DNA from: Clostridia bacterium
GTDB lineage: Bacteria > Bacillota > Clostridia > Oscillospirales > Acutalibacteraceae
Assembly: GCA_017631705.1 (NCBI GenBank)
Contig: JAGBSU010000002.1
Location: 1 to 6,656, forward strand
Length of the DNA: 6,656 nucleotides
Direction of reading: 5' to 3'
Shown: in pieces, positions 1 through 5,856 of the stretch
Layout: every line of letters begins with the position of its first letter
Numbering within the stretch: the stretch's first letter is position 1
The notes under the pieces: model-generated
The model's database searches: none
Told to the model about the DNA's origin: nothing
The model's input: only the letters and a program-made list of their open reading frames with translations
Position numbers and translations under genes: made by a program

Positions 1-1
1 A

Positions 2-214
2 TCGTGGCTCAAAGGCGGTTGCCTTGCCTCGGAAATGGAATCGGCAACGCTGTATATTGTCGCCGCTTCCTTGGGTCTTCGTGCGGGTTGTGTCTTACAC
101 GCTGTATGGAATCAAGAACGCCGTAAAGCCGGTTTGGCAGATACCCAATGTGAAAGTACGGAAAAAGCGGTAAAAACGGCAATAAATGCGCTCAAAATCT
201 TGATTAATTCTTAA
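2..214 (+). CDS. udp: Uridine phosphorylase-type nucleoside phosphorylase, C-terminal part (5' end outside window)
   Basis: The frame is open from base 2 to a TAA at 212-214 and gives the last 70 residues of a protein that begins upstream of the window. The stretch SEMESATLYIVAASLGLRAG is the hallmark of the uridine phosphorylase branch of the PNP/UDP family; in that family the Glu-Met-Glu segment contacts the ribose of the nucleoside. It is followed by a strand, the sequence VWNQERRKAGL and a C-terminal helix (STEKAVKTAINALKIL), as expected for the end of the fold. The family enzyme cleaves uridine with phosphate to uracil and ribose-1-phosphate in the cytoplasm, for pyrimidine salvage. The N-terminal phosphate-binding residues cannot be checked here, so a related nucleoside phosphorylase with other base preference is possible. 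It lies 43 nt before ruvC, and the ruvC promoter overlaps its last codons. No terminator hairpin is visible after the stop, so read-through into ruvC is possible. Confidence 0.8.
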   Translation, partial: SWLKGGCLASEMESATLYIVAASLGLRAGCVLHAVWNQERRKAGLADTQCESTEKAVKTAINALKILINS

Positions 215-228
215 CATTATGTTATAAT
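200..228 (+). promoter_or_regulatory. Predicted sigma-A-type promoter for the ruvCAB operon
   Basis: A -35-like TTGATT (200-205, 4 of 6 consensus) and a perfect -10 TATAAT (223-228) are separated by exactly 17 nt. A TG lies at 220-221, one base before the -10, making an extended -10. The expected transcription start is near 235, giving a leader of about 23 nt before the ruvC start. The -35 falls inside the last codons of the upstream phosphorylase gene. The promoter is predicted from sequence only. Confidence 0.7.
212..224. repeat. 13-nt inverted repeat touching the -10 element
   Basis: TAACAT-T-ATGTTA is a perfect 6-1-6 inverted repeat. Its right arm covers the extended -10 TG and the first two bases of TATAAT. 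A second short, perfect inverted repeat, ATATT-TG-AATAT, follows at 227-238 over the end of the -10 and the expected transcription start. Either could be a repressor site by position, but both are AT-rich and short, so chance is a real alternative. Confidence 0.35.
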
Positions 229-243
229 ATTTGAATATCTTAT

Positions 244-253
244 AAGGTGGTGA
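244..253 (+). promoter_or_regulatory. Ribosome binding site for ruvC, supporting a TTG start
   Basis: AAGGTGGTGA resembles the Shine-Dalgarno consensus AAGGAGGTGA with one mismatch. The AAGGTGG core ends 7 nt before the TTG at 258. The GTG triplets inside this site are out of frame with ruvC, so TTG is the best start. Confidence 0.75.
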
Positions 254-257
254 GCGA

Positions 258-761
258 TTGCGTATTTTAGGAATAGACCCCGGCTATGCTATTGTCGGTT
301 GGGGTATCATAGACTATCAAGGCGGTCGCTTTACACCGCAGGATTTTGGCGCGGTATTAACACCTGCCGAAATGCCGTTTGTGAAGCGTTTGCAACAGAT
401 ATACACTGATTTAACGACAATCATCGAACGCCTATCGCCGGATGTTATGGCAATTGAAAAACTGTATTTCCAAAACAACCAAAAAACAGCGATTGAGGTC
501 GCTGAGGCAAGAGGTGTTATTTTGTTAGCGGCACAAAACAGCGGCATACCGATTTTTGAATACACCCCCTTGCAAGTGAAAAGTGCAGTAACAGGTTTTG
601 GACAAGCTCAAAAACCGCAGGTGATGGAAATGACCAAACGGTTATTGCGATTACCGCAAGTCCCCAAACCGGATGACACTGCCGACGCCTTGGCCATTGC
701 TATTTGCCACGCTCAAATGGGTGGTACAGAACTTAAACTACGCATCATGAAAGGACGATAA
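258..761 (+). CDS. ruvC: Crossover junction endodeoxyribonuclease RuvC (Holliday junction resolvase)
   Basis: This 167-residue protein has the usual RuvC length and an RNase H-like fold. RuvC acts as a dimer that nicks two opposing strands of a Holliday junction, resolving it after RuvAB branch migration. The four acidic metal ligands are all visible: Asp7 in ILGIDPG, Glu67 in AIEKLYF, and Asp140 and Asp143 in DDTADALAIA. The segment after Glu67 (FQNNQKTA) is the family's conserved junction-contacting region. The start is TTG, chosen because the alignment with the family begins at MRILGIDPG and a strong ribosome binding site lies 7 nt upstream. It is the first gene after the predicted promoter and is followed by ruvA after only 3 nt, which suggests coupled translation. 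The catalytic set is intact and I see no defect. Confidence 0.97.
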   Translation: MRILGIDPGYAIVGWGIIDYQGGRFTPQDFGAVLTPAEMPFVKRLQQIYTDLTTIIERLSPDVMAIEKLYFQNNQKTAIEVAEARGVILLAAQNSGIPIFEYTPLQVKSAVTGFGQAQKPQVMEMTKRLLRLPQVPKPDDTADALAIAICHAQMGGTELKLRIMKGR

Positions 762-764
762 ACC

Positions 765-1373
765 ATGCTTTACAGTTTACGCGGTACTTTACTTCAACGC
801 GAGGCTAATTTAGCGGTTATAGAATGCGGCGGCGTGGGATATCAGTGTGCCATTACGGTGAACACAGCTCGTCAACTTCCCAACATCGGCAGTGAAGCCA
901 TGTTGTATACTTATTTGGCTGTTCGTGAAGATGCGGTGGAATTGTTCGGCTTTGCAGACCGTAATGAATTGGCGTGCTTTAAACTGTTAACCGGTGTCAG
1001 CGGTGTCGGTCCCAAAGCCGGTCTTTCGATTTTGTCGGAGTTATCGCCGGAACAAGTCGCATTAGCCATAGCAGGTGGCGATTATAAATCTTTGACAAGG
1101 GCACAAGGTGTCGGGCCGAAATTGGCACAACGCATGGTGTTGGAACTCAAAGATAAAATGGGATTGCCGTCGGCCGCAAACGGTATTGTGGTATATAGCC
1201 CTGTTGTTGCCGGTGGGATTAACGCTTCAGGAAACGCGGCAGAAGCGGTGAGTGCATTAACCGTGCTCGGCTTTAACACCTCGGAAGCATCGGCGGCAGT
1301 TGCTAAGCTTGATAGTAATTTAACAGTAGAAGAAATGGTTCGCCAAGCTTTAAAAACATTTGGAAGTAGGTGA
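765..1373 (+). CDS. ruvA: Holliday junction branch migration complex subunit RuvA
   Basis: The 202-residue protein has the normal three-domain RuvA layout. Residues 1 to about 64 form the OB-fold domain (MLYSLRGTL start, GGVGYQC turn). It ends in REDAVELFGF, where Glu55 and Asp56 correspond to the acidic pin that separates strands at the junction centre. Residues about 70 to 132 hold two helix-hairpin-helix motifs (GVSGVGPK at 77-84 and QGVGPK at 114-119) that bind the DNA backbone. After a flexible Ala/Gly/Ser-rich linker, residues about 156-202 form the small domain III that contacts RuvB (ALTVLGFNTSEA through the final helix). RuvA tetramers hold the junction open and load RuvB rings. AAGGA at 751-755, inside the end of ruvC, sits 9 nt before the ATG. 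The downstream stop TGA overlaps the ruvB translation start region. Confidence 0.97.
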   Translation: MLYSLRGTLLQREANLAVIECGGVGYQCAITVNTARQLPNIGSEAMLYTYLAVREDAVELFGFADRNELACFKLLTGVSGVGPKAGLSILSELSPEQVALAIAGGDYKSLTRAQGVGPKLAQRMVLELKDKMGLPSAANGIVVYSPVVAGGINASGNAAEAVSALTVLGFNTSEASAAVAKLDSNLTVEEMVRQALKTFGSR

Positions 1374-1374
1374 G
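1368..1374 (+). promoter_or_regulatory. Ribosome binding site that decides the ruvB start
   Basis: AGGTGAG overlaps the ruvA stop codon. Its AGGTGA core ends 5 nt before ATG at 1379 and 14 nt before ATG at 1388. The in-frame GTG at 1370 lies inside this site and has only a weak GGAAG 3 nt upstream, so ATG 1379 is preferred. Confidence 0.6.
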
Positions 1375-1378
1375 AAAT

Positions 1379-2395
1379 ATGGAAGAAATGGATTATGAAA
1401 ACCGCATTGTTTCCACGGAATATTTACCGGAAGACGAGGGGGATAATCCTCTTCGTCCACGCACTCTACAAGAATATATCGGTCAAGAAAAGGTGAAGGA
1501 AAATTTAGCCGTGTTCATTGATGCGGCTAAATTGCGTAATGACACGCTGGACCATGTGTTGTTATACGGTCCTCCGGGTCTTGGGAAAACCACCCTTTCC
1601 GCCATCATCGCTCACGAACTGGGTGTGAATTTCCGCATCACTTCCGGTCCGGCTTTGGAACGTCCGGGCGATTTGGCGGCTTTACTTACCAACTTAGAAC
1701 AAGGCGATGTCCTTTTTATTGATGAAATTCATCGCCTGCCGCGCACGGTTGAAGAAATTTTATATCCGGCTATGGAGGATTTTTCGATTGATATTATCAA
1801 CGGAAAAGGTCAAGGTGCTATGTCAATCCATTTACCGTTGCCGAAATTCACCCTCATCGGTGCCACTACACGAGCCGGTCAACTATCGGCTCCGTTGCGT
1901 GACCGTTTCGGTGTGACCTGCCGTTTGGAAATGTATACACCGGAAGAATTGGCAAAAATTGTTTCGCGTAGTGCGGATATTTTAGGCATCGCTTGTGATA
2001 GCGACGGTGCATTGGAAATCGCTTCGCGTTCGCGCGGTACGCCGCGTATTGCCAACCGTTTACTCAAACGCGTACGTGACTTCGCTCAAATATTGAACGA
2101 TGGCGTTATTAATGAAATGTCGGCACGCACCGCTTTGGATAAATTGGAAGTAGACGAACTGGGTTTAGATATGGTCGACCGTCGTATGCTGTTGGCAATG
2201 ATTCAACACTACAACGGTGGCCCTGTTGGTTTGGACACCTTGGCAGCCGTTATTGGTGAAGAAGCGGTTACCATTGAAGATGTATATGAGCCGTATTTGT
2301 TACAACTCGGTTTTATCAACCGCACACCGCGTGGGCGTATCGTGTTACCCGCCGCCTACGAACATTTGGGTCTTAGTTATCAAATGACGTTGTAA
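1379..2395 (+). CDS. ruvB: Holliday junction branch migration DNA helicase RuvB
   Basis: RuvB is the AAA+ ATPase whose hexameric rings pump duplex DNA through the RuvA-bound junction. Counted from ATG 1379 (338 residues), Walker A is GPPGLGKT at 64-71. Walker B is LFIDEIHR with Asp115 and Glu116, sensor 1 is GATTR at 161-165, the LRDRFG segment at 173-178 carries the arginine finger, and sensor 2 is GTPRIANR at 220-227. The C-terminal winged-helix DNA-binding domain follows (GGPVGLDT, TIEDVYEPYL, RTPRGR). All catalytic motifs are intact and the length is typical. A GTG at 1370 would add three residues and overlap ruvA by 4 nt. I prefer ATG 1379 because of its better spaced ribosome binding site; ATG 1388 is also possible, and the N-terminus is variable in the family. 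Gene order C-A-B is common in Bacillota and other phyla. Confidence 0.97.
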   Translation: MEEMDYENRIVSTEYLPEDEGDNPLRPRTLQEYIGQEKVKENLAVFIDAAKLRNDTLDHVLLYGPPGLGKTTLSAIIAHELGVNFRITSGPALERPGDLAALLTNLEQGDVLFIDEIHRLPRTVEEILYPAMEDFSIDIINGKGQGAMSIHLPLPKFTLIGATTRAGQLSAPLRDRFGVTCRLEMYTPEELAKIVSRSADILGIACDSDGALEIASRSRGTPRIANRLLKRVRDFAQILNDGVINEMSARTALDKLEVDELGLDMVDRRMLLAMIQHYNGGPVGLDTLAAVIGEEAVTIEDVYEPYLLQLGFINRTPRGRIVLPAAYEHLGLSYQMTL

Positions 2396-2411
2396 AGGAA
2401 AATAGCAATAC

Positions 2412-3308
2412 ATGAGAACAGCAAGTAATTGGAAAGACTATGAACTGCTGGATGCCACAGACGGCGAACGTTTAGAACGGTGGGGCGAATGTATACTCAT
2501 TCGTCCCGATCCTCAAATTTTGTGGCACACCGGCAAACGTCACCCTTTATGGAAAAAAGCACATGCACGGTATCACCGTTCCCACACCGGCGGTGGAAAA
2601 TGGGAAGTATATCATTCCTTGCCGGATGTATGGGATATCACCTATAAAAGTCCCGAAAACGCACTCACCGATTTAAAATTTCATTTAAAACCGATGGGTT
2701 TCAAGCATACCGGTTTGTTTCCCGAACAAGCGGTCAACTGGGATATGATGGCATCCATGATTGCCTTGGCCGGGCGTCCCATTCGTGTGCTCAATTTGTT
2801 TGGTTATACCGGTGCCGCTACGCTTGCTTGTGTGGCAGCAGGCGCACATGTCACGCACGTAGATGCCTCTAAAGGAATGGTCACATGGGGGCGTGAAAAC
2901 GCGGTGCTTTCCGGTTTGGCTGACCGCCCGATGCGTTGGTTGGTCGACGATTGCGGGAAATTCGTTCAACGTGAACAACGTCGTCAAAACACCTACGATG
3001 CCATTATCATGGACCCGCCGTCATACGGTCGCGGCCCGAATGGTGAAGTGTGGAAACTTGAAGACCAAATCTACGATTTTATCAAAGAATGTTCGGTTCT
3101 CCTTTCGGATAACCCTTTGTTTGTTTTAGTTAATTCTTATACTACCGGTTTACCGCCTTCAGTAATGCAATATATGCTGGGTGACTTGCTTGTGCCGCGG
3201 TACGGCGGAGTAACCTCGGCGGATGAAATCGGTTTACCGGTTACCCAAAGCGGCATGGTACTACCATGTGGGGCTACGGCTATTTGGAAAGCGGGGGAAA
3301 GCAAGTGA
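2412..3308 (+). CDS. Class I SAM-dependent methyltransferase (COG1092/RlmI-like), substrate unknown
   Basis: The 298-residue protein has a beta-rich N-terminal part (about 1-105) and a Rossmann-like methyltransferase domain (about 106-295). The SAM-binding motif I is VLNLFGYTGAAT at 126-137. The acidic residue after strand 2 is Asp151 in THVDASKGMVTWGRENA, which would hold the SAM ribose; Asp179/Asp180 lie in the adenine-binding region. Motif IV is DPPSYGRG at 201-208. These resemble the RlmI/RlmK group of 23S rRNA methyltransferases, but I see no N-terminal PUA domain, and the N-terminus (WGECILIRPDPQILW) marks a distinct, largely uncharacterised subfamily. An RNA target is an inference from family. 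It sits 16 nt after ruvB, with AAAGGAA at 2394-2400 about 11 nt upstream of ATG. Its stop shares four bases (GTGA) with the likely ecfA1 start, so translation of the two is probably coupled. Confidence 0.85.
   Translation: MRTASNWKDYELLDATDGERLERWGECILIRPDPQILWHTGKRHPLWKKAHARYHRSHTGGGKWEVYHSLPDVWDITYKSPENALTDLKFHLKPMGFKHTGLFPEQAVNWDMMASMIALAGRPIRVLNLFGYTGAATLACVAAGAHVTHVDASKGMVTWGRENAVLSGLADRPMRWLVDDCGKFVQREQRRQNTYDAIIMDPPSYGRGPNGEVWKLEDQIYDFIKECSVLLSDNPLFVLVNSYTTGLPPSVMQYMLGDLLVPRYGGVTSADEIGLPVTQSGMVLPCGATAIWKAGESK
3293..3298 (+). promoter_or_regulatory. Ribosome binding site for ecfA1
   Basis: GGGGGA lies 6 nt before GTG at 3305 and 12 nt before ATG at 3311. The spacing favours GTG 3305, which overlaps the methyltransferase stop as GTGA. 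The in-frame ATG at 3266, within the methyltransferase gene, has no comparable site. Confidence 0.5.
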
Positions 3309-4150
3309 CCATGTTTTCTGTCAATGACCTCTGTTTTAAATACGAAGAAGAGGGTGCAGACGAAAAAGCAGTTGTTTTAGATAATATTTCCCTAAATATT
3401 CAAAAAGGCTCTTTTGTGGCATTGCTGGGTCATAACGGATGCGGCAAATCCACCCTTGCTAAACATTTTAACGCTATGCTATTGCCGCTTGGCGGTACGG
3501 TGTTTGTCAAGGACATGGACACAAAAGACGAAGATAAAGTATACAATATCCGCAGCACGGTCGGTATGGTGCTGCAAAACCCCGACAATCAGTTGATTTC
3601 CACAATTGTTGAGGAGGATGTGGCATTTGGTCCCGAAAACTTGGGTGTTCCGCCCGAGGAAATTCGCAAACGTGTCGACAATGCGTTGCATGCGGTGGGA
3701 ATGTATGACTATCGGTTGCACGCGTCGCATAAATTATCCGGTGGTCAAAAACAACGTATTGCGATTGCCGGCGTTTTGGCAATGAACCCAGAATGTATTG
3801 TCTTAGACGAACCGACTGCCATGTTAGACCCGCAAGGTAGACATGAAGTGATGGAAACGGTATGTCGGTTGCACCGCGAACAAGGCATAACGGTGGTACT
3901 CATCACGCACTACATGGAAGAAGCGGTGTTAGCCGATCGTGTGGTGGTTATGGAACAAGGCCATTTGGTCATGGATGGTACGCCTCGCGAAGTGTTTTCC
4001 AAGGCCCAAATACTCAAAGATATGCAATTAGATGTTCCCCAACCTACCGAATTATGTCATTTGCTTCACCATGATGGTGTGGCTTTACCAACCGATGTAT
4101 TAACTGTTGAAGAATGTGTCGAAGCACTCACCCTGTTGCTTAAAAAGTAA
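3305..4150 (+). CDS. ecfA1: Energy-coupling factor transporter ATPase EcfA1
   Basis: This ABC ATPase is one half of the EcfA1-EcfA2 heterodimer that powers ECF-type uptake of vitamins and other micronutrients at the inner face of the membrane. Counted from GTG 3305 (281 residues), Walker A is GHNGCGKST at 42-50. The Q-loop is Gln91 in LQNPDNQ, the signature is LSGGQKQR at 144-151, Walker B is IVLDEPT with Glu169, and the switch histidine is His202 in ITHYMEEA. QNPDNQ with FGPENLGVP is typical of EcfA proteins. The C-terminal tail (DGVALPTDVLTVEE) matches the tail of the EcfA2 next door, marking the two as paralogues. ATG 3311 is an equally conserved-looking start, two codons shorter. The frame is open back to ATG 3266, but that adds unconserved residues. 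Assignment as EcfA1 rather than EcfA2 rests on gene order and on the GHNGxGKST/QNPDNQ motifs. Confidence 0.93.
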   Translation: MTMFSVNDLCFKYEEEGADEKAVVLDNISLNIQKGSFVALLGHNGCGKSTLAKHFNAMLLPLGGTVFVKDMDTKDEDKVYNIRSTVGMVLQNPDNQLISTIVEEDVAFGPENLGVPPEEIRKRVDNALHAVGMYDYRLHASHKLSGGQKQRIAIAGVLAMNPECIVLDEPTAMLDPQGRHEVMETVCRLHREQGITVVLITHYMEEAVLADRVVVMEQGHLVMDGTPREVFSKAQILKDMQLDVPQPTELCHLLHHDGVALPTDVLTVEECVEALTLLLKK

Positions 4151-4163
4151 GGAAGAACGATTC

Positions 4164-5033
4164 ATGGCTTTTATCGAAACAAAAAACTGCACCGTGCGGT
4201 ATTCCCCCGGAACACCGTTTGAAAAAGAAGCTCTCAGCGCGGTATCGGTTACCGTAGAGGAGGGTGAATTTGTTGGTGTTATTGGGCATACCGGCTCCGG
4301 CAAATCCAGTTTTGTTCAATTGCTTAACGGATTGTTAAAACCGGACGACGGTGTTGTATTGATAGATGGTAAAAATATTTGGGAAAACCCTAAAGATATT
4401 CGTTTTGTACGCTTTCAAGTCGGTATGGTGTTTCAATATCCCGAACATCAACTGTTTGAAGAAACCGTATATAAAGACATTGCCTTCGGTCCTACCAACA
4501 TGGGATTGAGTGCCGAAGAAGTCAACGAGCGTGTACTGCACGCGGCACAACTGGTTGGCTTACCGCAAGAACTGTTAGAAAAAACACCGTTTGAACTTTC
4601 CGGTGGGGAAAAACGTCGTGCCGCCATCGCCGGCGTATTAGCCATGGAGCCGCGTGTCTTGATTTTGGATGAACCGACTGCCGGCTTGGACCCCCAAGGC
4701 CGTGAGATGATTTTAGAGGTTATCGGTGCGTATCACCGCAAAAAAAAGGCAACGGTGTTGTTGGTTTCGCACAGCATGGAAGATGTGGCTCGCGTAGCGG
4801 ACCGTGTGTTGGTACTCAACCACGGTGAAGTGGCCATGTTTGAACCTACCAACATGATTTTTTCTCGTGTACAAGAATTGGAATCTATAGGACTGACCGT
4901 GCCTGCTATTACGAAAATCTGCAAAGGTTTGCGGGAAAAAGGTATTGCTCTTCCCGATAATATCTACACCGTAGAACAAGCACACGCAGTTCTTTTAAGC
5001 CTATTGAAAGGCGGTGACGTTCGTGCTGTCTGA
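4164..5033 (+). CDS. ecfA2: Energy-coupling factor transporter ATPase EcfA2
   Basis: This is the second ABC ATPase of the ECF energising module (289 residues). Walker A is GHTGSGKSS at 41-49, and the Q-loop is Gln91 in VFQYPEHQLFEETV, a stretch characteristic of EcfA2. The signature is LSGGEKRR at 145-152, Walker B is VLILDEPT with Glu170, and the switch histidine is His203 in VSHSMEDV. The signature has Glu where Gln is the common residue, a mild variation. The C-terminal tail (KGIALPDNIYTVEQ) parallels that of EcfA1. The start is ATG 4164, 8 nt after TAAGGAAG at 4148-4155. The open frame extends upstream into ecfA1, but the extra residues look nothing like the family. The gene begins 13 nt after ecfA1, and its last 11 nt overlap the likely ecfT start. 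Confidence 0.95.
   Translation: MAFIETKNCTVRYSPGTPFEKEALSAVSVTVEEGEFVGVIGHTGSGKSSFVQLLNGLLKPDDGVVLIDGKNIWENPKDIRFVRFQVGMVFQYPEHQLFEETVYKDIAFGPTNMGLSAEEVNERVLHAAQLVGLPQELLEKTPFELSGGEKRRAAIAGVLAMEPRVLILDEPTAGLDPQGREMILEVIGAYHRKKKATVLLVSHSMEDVARVADRVLVLNHGEVAMFEPTNMIFSRVQELESIGLTVPAITKICKGLREKGIALPDNIYTVEQAHAVLLSLLKGGDVRAV
5009..5017 (+). promoter_or_regulatory. Near-consensus ribosome binding site for ecfT, inside ecfA2
   Basis: AGGCGGTGA matches the consensus AGGAGGTGA at 8 of 9 positions and ends 5 nt before GTG at 5023. The earlier in-frame GTG at 5014 lies within the site itself, so it is unlikely to be used. The site is embedded in the last codons of ecfA2. Confidence 0.7.
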
Positions 5034-5835
5034 TATTACCATCGGTCAATTTTTTCCCGGCAATTCGGTTTTACATCGTTTAGACCCACGAGTTAAGCTG
5101 ATTTTGGTTTTCACCTATATTGTCGCCGTTTTTATACCGGATAATTGGTTGGGCTTAGCGTTGTCGGTTGCCTTGTTGTTGGTGTTAATTGGTTTATCAC
5201 GTATTCCGCCTAAGGTGATGATAAAAGGACTAAAACCGGTGTTGCCGTTGTTGGCGTTTACTTCTCTCATTAATATTTTCTATGTTAAAGGCACGATTTT
5301 AGCGGAATTTTGGATTTTTAAAATCAGTCTAGAAGGCATTTATACAGCTTTGTTTATTGCTGTCCGCATTCTTTGCCTCATTGCCGCCGGCTCGTTACTG
5401 ACCTATACCACCTCACCTACAGCATTAACCGATGCTTTAGAGCGTATTATGAGTCCTTTGAAGGTGCTTCACGTACCGGTTCATGAGATTGCCATGATGA
5501 TGACGATTGCCCTGAGGTTTATACCGACGCTGATAGAAGAAACCGATAAAATTATGTCTGCACAAAAAGCACGCGGAGCAGATATGGAAAGCGGCAATTT
5601 ATTACACCGTGTAAAAGCACTGATACCGGTGTTGGTTCCATTGTTTGTTTCTTCGTTTCGCCGTGCATACGATTTGGCAACCGCTATGGAATGTCGTTGT
5701 TATCACGGGGGAGAAGGACGAACGCGCTTAAAACAATTTCACATGGTTCTTGCCGATTATATTGCCGTAGCAGTCATGCTTTTGTTAGTAGTACTAATGA
5801 TTATGACTAACTTGTTTTCATCGGCGGTACTGTAA
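5023..5835 (+). CDS. ecfT: Energy-coupling factor transporter transmembrane protein EcfT
   Basis: EcfT is the membrane scaffold that links the EcfA1/EcfA2 ATPases to interchangeable substrate-binding S components. From GTG 5023 the protein has 270 residues. It opens with SDITIGQFFPGNSVLHRLDP, the conserved EcfT start. Hydrophobic segments lie at about 26-40, 44-59, 73-90, 106-128 and 245-267. The long cytoplasmic coupling region carries PVHEIAMMMTIALRFIPTL, then the first coupling motif Ala-Arg-Gly (Arg184, in QKARGAD). The second is Cys-Arg-Cys (Arg225, in AMECRCYHGGEGRTR). Other EcfTs often have Ala-Arg-Gly at the second site too, but the central Arg, which contacts the ATPase groove, is kept. 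The start overlaps ecfA2 by 11 nt. GTG 5014 would add three residues but lies in the ribosome binding site. No S component is encoded nearby, as expected for the shared (group II) ECF type. Confidence 0.95.
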   Translation: MLSDITIGQFFPGNSVLHRLDPRVKLILVFTYIVAVFIPDNWLGLALSVALLLVLIGLSRIPPKVMIKGLKPVLPLLAFTSLINIFYVKGTILAEFWIFKISLEGIYTALFIAVRILCLIAAGSLLTYTTSPTALTDALERIMSPLKVLHVPVHEIAMMMTIALRFIPTLIEETDKIMSAQKARGADMESGNLLHRVKALIPVLVPLFVSSFRRAYDLATAMECRCYHGGEGRTRLKQFHMVLADYIAVAVMLLLVVLMIMTNLFSSAVL

Positions 5836-5856
5836 CGATAAAAAGGGGGAGTCTCT

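Noticed and set aside
215..257. Possible terminator or riboswitch between the phosphorylase gene and ruvC
   Set aside because: The gap is 43 nt and taken up by the -10 and ribosome binding site; no GC-rich hairpin with a T-run is present.
2685..2987. 100-codon open frame on the - strand opposite the methyltransferase
   Set aside because: It is antisense to a well-supported gene with SAM motifs, and its translation shows no recognisable domain; the same holds for the other antisense and out-of-frame open stretches in the window.
3117..3143. TTGTTT and TATACT inside the methyltransferase gene, a possible internal promoter for the ECF genes
   Set aside because: The -35 match is poor, the spacer is 15 nt, and the site lies about 160 nt before ecfA1 within coding sequence.
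3266..3304. Upstream ATG that would extend ecfA1 by 13 residues into the methyltransferase gene
   Set aside because: The added residues do not fit the EcfA1 N-terminus and there is no well-placed ribosome binding site, unlike GTG 3305.
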